Below are positions 29,977 to 36,999 of a stretch of DNA of 36,999 bases, piece by piece. Origin of the DNA: CAZAYP01 sp964489425 [NCBI: uncultured Verrucomicrobiota bacterium] (GTDB lineage: Bacteria > Verrucomicrobiota > Kiritimatiellia > RZYC01); NCBI GenBank assembly GCA_964489425.1, contig CAZAYP010000057.1, forward strand, positions 1 to 36,999. The letters are read 5' to 3'. A program made the translations under genes and the position numbers. Below the pieces are notes generated by a model, which was not told where the DNA came from, searched no databases, and worked only from the letters and a program-made list of their open reading frames with translations. Positions within the stretch are counted from its first letter, which is position 1; each line of letters starts with the position of its first letter.

Positions 29977-32900
29977 ATGAGGTGTGCACGGAAGGTGCGG
30001 GACAGGGTTTTCCAATGGTTGGAAAACCGGGTTTCGATTTTTCCAATGATTGGAAAAACTGGGCGGGGATTTTCCAATGATTGGAAAATCGTCTTGGCGG
30101 CGGGGTTGCTGGCGGCAACGGTATCCTGGGCCGCGGACGTCGCGCCATCCAATGGCCCGTACGCGGGCGGGAACGTGGTGCTGGTCACGAATGCAGCGCC
30201 GGACATCGGGAATGGGTCGGACATCACCAACGTGGTGCTGGGCGGGGTGGGCACGACAAACCTCACGGGCCAGGGCGCCAACTGGGTGGCGTTCGTCGCG
30301 CCGGCGACCGGCAGCGCGGGTCTTAAAAACATCATGGTTCAGTCCGTGAGCGCGGGCGACACGACGCTGGCGGGCGCCTACACGGTCAACCCGGCGGGCG
30401 TGATCCCGCCCGAACAGCATAGCGGCATACAGGCTACGATCACGCTGAGCAGCGCCGGGCTCAATGGCGCCCGGGGCGCAAGAGGCGTCATTCTGGCGGG
30501 GGCCAACGCCGATGATTTTAGCGGCTGGTCGGTGGATTCGGCGGGGGACGTGAACGGGGACGGCTTGCCCGACCTGTTGGTAGGCGCGGCTGGCGCCGAT
30601 CCGTCCGGGGTGCCGTCGGCGGGCGAGACGTATCTGATTTATGGCCGAAGCAATGGCCTGCCGGCGCTGATCACGCTGACCAACACATGGTTCAACGGCA
30701 CCAACGGCGTCCTTCTGGCGGGCGCACAGCAAGGGGATGAAAGCGGGTGTTCGGTGAGTTCGGCGGGGGACGTGAACGGGGACGGTTATAGCGACATTCT
30801 GATCGGTGCGCTGACCGCCGATCCGTCCGGGCGGGGGGGGGCGGGCGAGACGTATCTGGTGTATGGCCGCAGTAACGGCCTGCCGGCGCTGATCACGCTG
30901 ACCAACACCTGGCTTGACGGCACCAACGGCGTCCTCCTGGCGGGCACAAAGTCTGGTGGTCGGTGTGGCAAGTCTGTGGATTCGGCGGGGGACGTGAATG
31001 GGGATGGGTTTTCCGACATGCTGGTGGGCGCGGATTCGTACGGGGGGTGGCCTAGTGCAGCGGGCGAGACGTATCTGGTGTATGGCCGCAGTAATGGCTT
31101 GCCGGCGCTGATCACGCTAACCAACACGTGGCTCAATGGCACCAACGGCATCATCCTGGCGGGCGCGGTGATCAATATTGTCTGCGGCTGGTCGGTGAGT
31201 GCGGCGGGGGACGTGAATGGGGATGGGTTTGCCGACATTCTGGTGGGCGCGCCAAAAGCCTTCCCATCCGGGCGGGATAATGCAGGCGAAGCGTACCTGG
31301 TGTACGGCCGCAGCAATGGCCTTCCGGCGCTGGTCACGCTGGCCAGCACCTGGCTCGACGGCACCAACGGCGTCCTCTTGGCGGGCGCGCGAGCATACTC
31401 CCAACTCGGCCTGGCAGTGAATTCGGCGGGGGACATGAATGGGGATGGTTATGACGACATCCTGGTAGGCGCGGGGGGCGAAAACAGGTCGTATCTGGTA
31501 TATGGCCGCAGTAATGGCCTGCCGGCGCTGATCACATTGACCAACACGTGGTGCGACGGAACCAACGGCGTCACCCTGGCGGGCGCGCGGACCGGGGATG
31601 CCTGTGGTTCTTCGTTGAGTGCGGCGGGGGATGTGAACGGAGACGGTCTGCCGGACTTTTTGGTGGGCGCGGATCGAGCCTCACCAGGCGGGCGAGGGTC
31701 TGCCGGCGAGACGTATGTGGTATACGGTCGCAGCAATGCCCTGCCGGCGCTGATCACGATGACCAACACCTGGCTTGACGGCACCAACGGCGTCCTCCTG
31801 GCGGGCGCGCTGGCGAATGATTGGAGCGGCTGTTCCGTACGTTCGGCGGGGGATGCGAATGGGGATGGTTATGACGACATCCTCATCGGCGCGAGTTACG
31901 CCGATCCGTCCGGGCGGAATATAGCCGGCGAGTCGTACCTGGTGTATGGGGGGGAGTTGTTCGACGCCGTGTACGTCATCCCATCCTCCGGCCCGTTTGC
32001 CGGCGGCTTTCAAGTGACGATCAACGGGTCGAATCTGTGCAATGGCGCCGACATCACCAACGTGACCTTGTGTGGCGTGGCGGTGACCAATATCGTCAGC
32101 CAGTCGGCGACCCAGGTGGTGGTATGGGCCGGAGCGTCTGATCACGTCGGCCCCGGCGACGTGCGCGTGTTTTCCACGAGCTTCGGGGAAACCATGCAAT
32201 CCAACGCCTTCACATATAACGGCTCAGGGATTCAGGTGTCCGGACCGGCCTTCGGTCCGGTGGCGGTTGGCGGGAAGGCCACGAACTTCTTCACGGTGTC
32301 CAATTCCGGCACGGAAGATCTGTTGATCACGGCGGCGACCAACAATGGCCCCGGCGCGGCCTGCTTCAACGTGTCGGCCTTGGAAGGAAAGACCGTCTCC
32401 CCCGGCATGGCGAGCAACTTCCCGGTGATTTTCACCGCGGCCGCGGCCGGCACGGTCACCGCGACCTGCTACACGGTCAACAACAGCCCGACGTCCAATT
32501 ATTCCTTCGCGCTATGCGGCAAGGCGTATGCCCTGTCCGCGTCCAACGGCCCTTACGCCGGCGGCAACACGGTCACGATCACCAACGGTTATTTCGGGAC
32601 CATCACGAACGTGACGGTCGGCGGCGTGGCGGCGACCATCCAGGATTCCGGCGACAGCTGGGTGCGGATCGCCGTGCCGGCGGCAGGGTCGGTTGGCGTG
32701 AAGGATATCGTGATTCAAACCTCGGATAACGGCGACCTCACGCTGGCGGCGGTCTACACGGTCAATCCGGCGGGCCGGATCGGGTGGACGACGGATGCCT
32801 CGGCGTGGACAAATTTGGGTGGCGGAATGGATGGCTGTCTCGGCGTACTGGCGTGCGACGAGACGAATCTCTACGCGGGCGGGTGGTTTACGACAGCGGG

Positions 32901-34593
32901 AGGTCAACCGGCCAGCTGTATAGCGCAATGGGATGCGGCGGCGGGCGCGTGGACGAATCTGGGCAGCGGTATGGACGGCGCCGCACGCGCGCTGGCGCGG
33001 GACGGGACCAATCTCTACGCCGGCGGCGAGTTCATGACGGCGGGCGGTGAGACGGTCAGCTATATAGCGAAATGGGATGCGGCTACGGGCGCCTGGACGA
33101 ACCTGGGCGGCGGCATGGACAGCACGGTATACGCGTTGGCATGGGATGGAACCAATCTCTACGCGGGCGGTTCGTTCACCACGGCGGGCGGCGCGCCGGC
33201 CAATTTCGTGGCGCAATGGAATCCGGCGACCGAATCATGGGCCAATCTGGGCGACGGTATGAACAGTGAAGTGCGCGCGCTGGCACACGACGGGACGAAT
33301 CTCTACGCGGGCGGATATTTCACGACGGCGGGCGGCGCGCAGGCCAATTACGTGGCAAAATGGGATGCGGCGTCGGGCGCCTGGACAAACCTCGGCGCTG
33401 GCATGGATAGCTGCGTGCTGGCCTTGTTGCATGACGGAACGAATCTCTACGCGGGGGGGGGATTTTCGACATCGGGTGGCGGGCCGGGCAATTTCGTGGC
33501 GATATGGGACCCGGCGACCGGAGCGTGGACCAATCTGGGCGCCGGCATGAACAGTGACGTGTATGCGCTGGCGCACGATGGGACGAATCTCTACGCTGGC
33601 GGTAATTTCACATCGGCGGGCGGTGTGACCGCCAACCGGGTGGCGAAATGGAACCCAACATCGCGCTCGTGGACCAACCTGGTCGCCGGCATGGACAGTG
33701 ACGTATATGCGCTGTCGTACAATGGTTCGCATCTCTATGCGGGTGGCTGTTTCACGACCGCGGGCGGCGTGTCGGCCAATTACGTGGCCAAATGGCTGCC
33801 CCGTATTATTGACTATTCAGGGGTCGAACCCTCCTCCGGCGCCGTCAACGGCGGCTTCCGGGTAACCATCGCCGGCGCGAACCTCGGCAACGGCGCGGAC
33901 ATCACCAACGTGACCCTGTGCGACGTGAGCGTGACGAATATCGCCAGCCAGTCGGCCACGCAGGTGGTGGTCTGGGCCGGCTCGAGCGGTGGCACCGCAA
34001 CAGGAGCAGTGCGCGTGTTCTCCACCAGTTTTGGCGAAACCGAAAAGAGCAATGCCTTTACCTACGAGAGTCCGAGCCTCGTGACGCTTTGCGATGTGGC
34101 CCTGGTCCTGGACAACGGGCATTTGCAATTGTGCTGGAGAACCACCACGGAAACCGAAACCCTGGGATTCGACCTGTACCGCGAAGCGGCCGGCGCATGG
34201 GTCAAGGTGACCGCCGCCATGATCGCGGCGCAGGGTTGGCCCAACGGCGGCGTGGGCGCTTCGTACTGCGTGGCCGACCCCGGCGCCCGGGTGGATGGCA
34301 CCTACCGCTACCAGTTGGTCGAATACGAAACCACCGGCGGAATACAGGAATACGGCCCGTTCGAGCGCTCAGTCTGGACCCCGCGCCTGCACAGCGTCAC
34401 CGCTTCTCCCGCTGGCATCGTGCTGCAGTGGCTCAGCCGCGAGGGGGACACTTACGACGTATTCAAGGCGCGCGACGCGCGCGCAGACTACCTGCCAGCG
34501 GTCTCGGGTTTGCCCGCCACCCCGCCGGTCAATGCCTGGACCGACCAAACCGACTCTGCCGGCGCCGCGTTCTACCGGATCGAGGCCAAGTAG
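29977..34593 (+). CDS. Giant secreted protein with two beta-propellers and IPT/TIG-like domains
   Basis: This 1538-residue protein is preceded by GAGG. Residues 1-38 are partly encoded by three palindromes. The hydrophobic signal sequence is about 37-52 (WKIVLAAGLLAATVSWA). Domains: IPT/TIG-like (about 54-140); FG-GAP propeller of seven repeats (about 150-660) with Ca-binding loops such as SAGDVNGDGLPDLLVG; IPT-like (about 661-748); an ASH-like beta domain (about 750-848); IPT-like (about 851-931); a second propeller of seven 48-residue repeats (about 938-1275, motif ALAHDGTNLYAGG); IPT-like (about 1278-1365); and a C-terminal domain (about 1366-1538) also found in the next gene. Such proteins are usually surface adhesins or binding proteins. 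The ligand is unknown. Confidence 0.88.
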   Translation: MRCARKVRDRVFQWLENRVSIFPMIGKTGRGFSNDWKIVLAAGLLAATVSWAADVAPSNGPYAGGNVVLVTNAAPDIGNGSDITNVVLGGVGTTNLTGQGANWVAFVAPATGSAGLKNIMVQSVSAGDTTLAGAYTVNPAGVIPPEQHSGIQATITLSSAGLNGARGARGVILAGANADDFSGWSVDSAGDVNGDGLPDLLVGAAGADPSGVPSAGETYLIYGRSNGLPALITLTNTWFNGTNGVLLAGAQQGDESGCSVSSAGDVNGDGYSDILIGALTADPSGRGGAGETYLVYGRSNGLPALITLTNTWLDGTNGVLLAGTKSGGRCGKSVDSAGDVNGDGFSDMLVGADSYGGWPSAAGETYLVYGRSNGLPALITLTNTWLNGTNGIILAGAVINIVCGWSVSAAGDVNGDGFADILVGAPKAFPSGRDNAGEAYLVYGRSNGLPALVTLASTWLDGTNGVLLAGARAYSQLGLAVNSAGDMNGDGYDDILVGAGGENRSYLVYGRSNGLPALITLTNTWCDGTNGVTLAGARTGDACGSSLSAAGDVNGDGLPDFLVGADRASPGGRGSAGETYVVYGRSNALPALITMTNTWLDGTNGVLLAGALANDWSGCSVRSAGDANGDGYDDILIGASYADPSGRNIAGESYLVYGGELFDAVYVIPSSGPFAGGFQVTINGSNLCNGADITNVTLCGVAVTNIVSQSATQVVVWAGASDHVGPGDVRVFSTSFGETMQSNAFTYNGSGIQVSGPAFGPVAVGGKATNFFTVSNSGTEDLLITAATNNGPGAACFNVSALEGKTVSPGMASNFPVIFTAAAAGTVTATCYTVNNSPTSNYSFALCGKAYALSASNGPYAGGNTVTITNGYFGTITNVTVGGVAATIQDSGDSWVRIAVPAAGSVGVKDIVIQTSDNGDLTLAAVYTVNPAGRIGWTTDASAWTNLGGGMDGCLGVLACDETNLYAGGWFTTAGGQPASCIAQWDAAAGAWTNLGSGMDGAARALARDGTNLYAGGEFMTAGGETVSYIAKWDAATGAWTNLGGGMDSTVYALAWDGTNLYAGGSFTTAGGAPANFVAQWNPATESWANLGDGMNSEVRALAHDGTNLYAGGYFTTAGGAQANYVAKWDAASGAWTNLGAGMDSCVLALLHDGTNLYAGGGFSTSGGGPGNFVAIWDPATGAWTNLGAGMNSDVYALAHDGTNLYAGGNFTSAGGVTANRVAKWNPTSRSWTNLVAGMDSDVYALSYNGSHLYAGGCFTTAGGVSANYVAKWLPRIIDYSGVEPSSGAVNGGFRVTIAGANLGNGADITNVTLCDVSVTNIASQSATQVVVWAGSSGGTATGAVRVFSTSFGETEKSNAFTYESPSLVTLCDVALVLDNGHLQLCWRTTTETETLGFDLYREAAGAWVKVTAAMIAAQGWPNGGVGASYCVADPGARVDGTYRYQLVEYETTGGIQEYGPFERSVWTPRLHSVTASPAGIVLQWLSREGDTYDVFKARDARADYLPAVSGLPATPPVNAWTDQTDSAGAAFYRIEAK
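30006..30090. repeat. Three TTTTCCAAT-N-ATTGGAAAA palindromes at 31-bp spacing
   Basis: Palindrome centres are at 30017, 30048 and 30079, exactly 31 bp apart, close to three turns of B-DNA. Arms are 10-11 bp; the first copy has one mismatch. The array lies inside the reading frame of the giant gene, after its start codon and before the signal peptide, and is read in three successive frames (FQWLEN, FPMIGK, FSNDWK). The same layout precedes the paralogue at 34889. As DNA it suits a repeated dimer-binding operator; as RNA each copy could also form a hairpin. Confidence 0.85.
30430..31960 (+). repeat. Seven FG-GAP coding repeats
   Basis: Seven near-identical units of about 180-210 bp each encode GLPALITLTNTW-type strands, GTNGVLLAGA and the Ca-binding loop DVNGDGxxDxLVGA, ending YLVYGRSN. 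The nucleotide similarity between units is high, as expected after recent duplication or gene conversion. Seven units would close a seven-bladed integrin-like propeller. Confidence 0.85.
32790..33805 (+). repeat. Seven 144-bp coding repeats of a second propeller
   Basis: Seven units of 48 codons, with the motif GxGMxSxVxALxxDGTNLYAGG, TTAGG and VAKWDxATGAWTNL, encode a second probable seven-bladed propeller unrelated in sequence to the FG-GAP one in the same protein. The DNA period of 144 bp is regular. Confidence 0.8.
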
Positions 34594-34888
34594 GTCTCCG
34601 CGCGCCGAGCGGCAGCCCTGCTCTGGCTGCACATTGGTTGGCAGACCACGCCGTCCGGGATGAGTTGGTCGTACCTGGCAGACAGAACGACCAGCTGGGA
34701 TCCCGGGTTCCCGGCGCTCGCTGGCAGAAAAAAACCCGGCCTGGCAGCGCTCGTGGAGGTCTTGACGCCGCCCCCCCGCTTCAGCTATTTTGTTTTTCAT
34801 CAAAGCGCTCCTTCGGGCCGGTCACATCGGGCGAGTGCCAGTCCCGCCTTAAAGGCGATTTCTTATCAGTATTGAGGAGATGCCAGAA
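34594..34888. other. Intergenic region between the two giant genes
   Basis: This 295-bp stretch holds no supportable gene. A 6-bp stem GCAGCC-N7-GGCTGC (34612-34630) lies just after the upstream stop and could aid termination, but lacks a U-run. Arms CCGGGTT (34703-34709) and AACCCGG (34733-34739) form a second possible stem. A T-rich stretch near 34787-34799 follows and could end the transcript or be part of the next promoter. GAGGAG at 34874 serves the next gene. Confidence 0.5.
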
Positions 34889-36999
34889 ATGAATATAACA
34901 ATTGGATCCAGATGGTGGGCGGATATTTCCCAATCATTGGAAAAGTGCTGCGTATGGTTTCCAATCATTGGAATGAAATCTGGAGTTTATTCCTGGCAAT
35001 GGAAAATCATGGCGGCGCTTGTTTTGCTGTGCGCGGGATCCGCGCACGCCGGCACGATCGGCTGTGATGGACTGCCGGCCTCGATCACACTGACGAACAC
35101 CTGGCTGAATGGCACCAACGGGATTATCCTGACCGGTGCGCGATGGTATGACGGCAGCGGGTGTGCGGTCAGTTCAGCCGGGGATGTGAATGATGATGGA
35201 TACGCGGATTTCCTGGTGGGCGCGTATCAAGCCCCCGCAGACGAAACGTACAGAGGCGAGACCTACCTGGTGTATGGCCGCTCCAATGGATTGCCGGCCG
35301 CCATCACGCTGACTAATTCCTGGTTAAATGGAACCAACGGGGTTATGCTGGCCGGCGCCAAAGTGAGTGGTTACAGCGGTTCTTCGGTGGGTTCGGCCGG
35401 GGATGTGAATGGCGACGGGTTCGCGGATTTCCTGGTGGGCGCGTTCGGGGCCGACGAGGCCTACCTGGTGTATGGCCGCTCTAATGGATTGCCGGCCTAC
35501 ATCCCGCTGACTAATTCCTGGTTTAATGGAACCAACGGGGTTGTGCTGGCCGGCGCTGATTTCAGCGGGTGTGCGGTCAGTTCGGCCGGGGATGTGAATA
35601 GTGATGGGTACGCGGATTTCCTGGTGGGCGCGAAGTATGCCGATCCGGACGGGCGCGTCAACGCGGGCGAGACCTACCTGGTGTATGGCCGCTCCAATGG
35701 ATTGCCGGCCGCCATCACGCTGACCAATACCTGGCTGGACGGTACCAACGGCGTCCTCCTGGCCGGCGCGAAGAATGGTAGTGTCAGCGGCAGTTCGGTC
35801 AGTTCAGCCGGGGATGTGAATAATGATGGGTACGCGGATTGCCTGGTGGGCGCGTGGGGGGCCAATTCATGTTCGGGTGAAACCTATATGGTATATGGCA
35901 GTAATGGTTTACCGGCCCTTATCACGCTGACCAATTCCTGGTTAGATGGAACTAACGGTATTATTTTGGCCGGTGCAAGAAGGAATGATTATAGCGGGTG
36001 TTCGGTCAGCTCAGCCGGGGATGTGAATCATGATGGTTGCGCGGATTTCCTGGTGGGCGCGTATTATGCCCCCTCATTCCGGGCCACCGGCGAGACCTAC
36101 CTGGTGTATGGCTGCTCTAATGGACTGCCAGCCTCCATCCCGCTAAACAATACCTGGTTGGACGGGACCAACGGGATTGTCCTGGTCGGCGCGAATCAGA
36201 ATGATTACAGCGGGTATTCGGTCAGTTCAGCCGGGGATGTGAATGGTGATGGATACGCGGATTTCCTGGTGGGCGCGTATGCGGCGAACGAGTCTTCCAA
36301 AGGCGAGACCTACCTGGTGTATGGTCGAAGCAGCGGATTGCCAGCCTCCATCACGCTGAACAGCACTTGGCTGGATGGCACCAATGGAATCATTCTGATC
36401 GGCATGGATGTGAATGGTGAAAGCGGCAAATCGGTCAGCTCGGCCGGCGATGTGAACGGGGATGGCCTGGCGGATTTTCTGATCGGCGCACCTGGAGCCG
36501 CGGCGGCCGGTGAGGCTTATCTGGTGTACGGCCAAAAGCGGCTGGCGCCGGTCACGCCATCATCTGGAAGTTATACCGGCGGATACGAAGTCATTATTCG
36601 CGGCCGGGATTTGAGTAATGGCGCGATCGATGACATCACCAACGTGACCCTGTGCGGCGTGGCGGCCTCTTCGATTGTCAGCCAAAGCGCCACCCAGGTG
36701 GTGGTGATGGCCGGCAACGCCGGCATGAGCATCACCAATGGCGCCGTCCGGGTGTTTTCCAAGACTCAGGGCGAATCGTTCAAGGATAGTGTTTTCACCT
36801 ATAATGAACCCACCAGGGTGGTGCTGTCTGACTTCACTATGCAGGCGATCAACGGCGGCATTTCCGTCTGCTGGCAGACCGCATCGGAACTCGACACCCT
36901 GGGCTTTGACGTGCTGCGCCGGGACGAAGCGACTGGCCAGTGGGTCAAGGTCAACAGCGCCATGGTCGCGGCGCAGGGCTGGCCCAACGGCGGCGTGGG
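34889..36999 (+). CDS. Giant secreted FG-GAP protein, paralogue of the upstream gene (partial at 3' end)
   Basis: The frame is open from 34889 to the window end (over 700 codons). GAGGAG lies 9 bp before the ATG; ATG 34880 is in frame but too close to the ribosome-binding site. N-terminal residues are encoded by palindromes (SQSLEK, FPIIGM, SWQWKI), then a signal sequence IMAALVLLCAGSAHA-GT. Seven FG-GAP repeats follow, each with SSAGDVNGDGYADFLVGA and GETYLVYG. An IPT/TIG-like domain comes next (ITNVTLCGVAASSIVSQSAT). The start of the same C-terminal domain as its neighbour follows (ISVCWQTASELDTLGFDVLR). It lacks the second propeller before that point. It is a secreted or surface protein, probably with the same ligand class as its paralogue. 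Confidence 0.85.
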   Translation, partial: MNITIGSRWWADISQSLEKCCVWFPIIGMKSGVYSWQWKIMAALVLLCAGSAHAGTIGCDGLPASITLTNTWLNGTNGIILTGARWYDGSGCAVSSAGDVNDDGYADFLVGAYQAPADETYRGETYLVYGRSNGLPAAITLTNSWLNGTNGVMLAGAKVSGYSGSSVGSAGDVNGDGFADFLVGAFGADEAYLVYGRSNGLPAYIPLTNSWFNGTNGVVLAGADFSGCAVSSAGDVNSDGYADFLVGAKYADPDGRVNAGETYLVYGRSNGLPAAITLTNTWLDGTNGVLLAGAKNGSVSGSSVSSAGDVNNDGYADCLVGAWGANSCSGETYMVYGSNGLPALITLTNSWLDGTNGIILAGARRNDYSGCSVSSAGDVNHDGCADFLVGAYYAPSFRATGETYLVYGCSNGLPASIPLNNTWLDGTNGIVLVGANQNDYSGYSVSSAGDVNGDGYADFLVGAYAANESSKGETYLVYGRSSGLPASITLNSTWLDGTNGIILIGMDVNGESGKSVSSAGDVNGDGLADFLIGAPGAAAAGEAYLVYGQKRLAPVTPSSGSYTGGYEVIIRGRDLSNGAIDDITNVTLCGVAASSIVSQSATQVVVMAGNAGMSITNGAVRVFSKTQGESFKDSVFTYNEPTRVVLSDFTMQAINGGISVCWQTASELDTLGFDVLRRDEATGQWVKVNSAMVAAQGWPNGGV
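34930..35006. repeat. Second palindrome array, three copies at 31-bp spacing
   Basis: Cores CCAATCATTGG (centre 34935), TTCCAATCATTGGAA (centre 34966) and a degenerate TTCC-TGGCAAT-GGAA (centre 34997) are again exactly 31 bp apart and sit between the start codon and the signal-peptide core. Compared with the first array the centre base is C instead of G (opposite-strand reading of the same palindrome) and the copies are more decayed. Confidence 0.75.
35060..36540 (+). repeat. Seven FG-GAP coding repeats in the second giant gene
   Basis: Seven tandem units share the motif AGDVNxDGxADFLVGA and the spacer GLPAxITLTNxWLDGTNG with the repeats at 30430-31960. Units within this gene are more alike each other than to those of the neighbour (ADFLVGA here, DILVGA there), which indicates homogenisation within each gene after duplication. 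Confidence 0.8.

Noticed and set aside
30006-30090. Phased palindromes considered as a CRISPR array
   Set aside because: There are only three units, the repeat is a 19-23-bp palindrome with 8-12-bp linkers, and it lies inside a coding frame with no cas genes near.
1-36999. tRNA, rRNA, riboswitches, IS elements, phage attachment sites
   Set aside because: I looked through all intergenic gaps and saw no cloverleaf, rRNA segment, transposase or integrase gene. Covariance searches were not possible here.

Overview
The window is a high-GC stretch of a Gram-negative bacterial chromosome, densely packed with genes on both strands. It holds an outer-membrane-type beta-barrel, an MCE (Mla-like) lipid-transport operon, ECF-type regulation, surface glycan genes and two giant secreted beta-propeller proteins. 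The style of the giant proteins and the TTTTCCAAT/ATTGGAAAA palindromes suggest a member of the PVC superphylum (Kiritimatiellota, Lentisphaerota or Verrucomicrobiota). That placement is an inference, because no rRNA, tRNA or other phylogenetic marker was seen. There are no insertion sequences, integrases, phage genes or CRISPR arrays.

Layout. (1) 113-3372: an ECF sigma factor in an operon with a membrane-anchored CBM48 protein, a secreted Gly-rich protein and an outer-membrane beta-barrel, divergent from a small secreted Gly/Arg/Gln-rich protein. (2) 3420-7000, minus strand: a three-PAS HisKA_2 histidine kinase overlapping a response regulator whose output half is PAS plus PocR-like rather than DNA-binding. 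(3) 7232-17454: a surface-glycan cluster with four small SAM methyltransferases, an FkbM methyltransferase, two GT2 glycosyltransferases, two MptE/DUF115-like proteins, a CMP-sugar synthetase and a GDP-mannose 3,5-epimerase. (4) 17650-18964: a small unknown gene convergent with and overlapping a tRNA-dihydrouridine synthase. (5) 19034-21659: a translationally coupled triplet of a nucleotidyltransferase-like protein, a membrane protein ending in seven regularly spaced cysteines, and a radical SAM/SPASM-type enzyme. This is my best candidate for an undescribed modification system. (6) 21667-23867: a GGQ ribosome-rescue factor, a PaaK-type CoA ligase and a double-ACT protein. (7) 24157-27546, minus strand: a K+ channel, a motif-less ABC ATPase, an MCE protein and a lipoprotein. 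(8) 27668-29782: a hybrid histidine kinase. (9) 29977-36999: two tandem paralogous giant secreted proteins with seven-repeat FG-GAP propellers. The second runs off the window.

The most striking non-coding signal is a set of three palindromes spaced exactly 31 bp centre to centre at the 5' end of each giant gene, inside the reading frame just before the signal peptide. Intergenic regions also carry two-hairpin dispersed repeats whose stems covary between copies.
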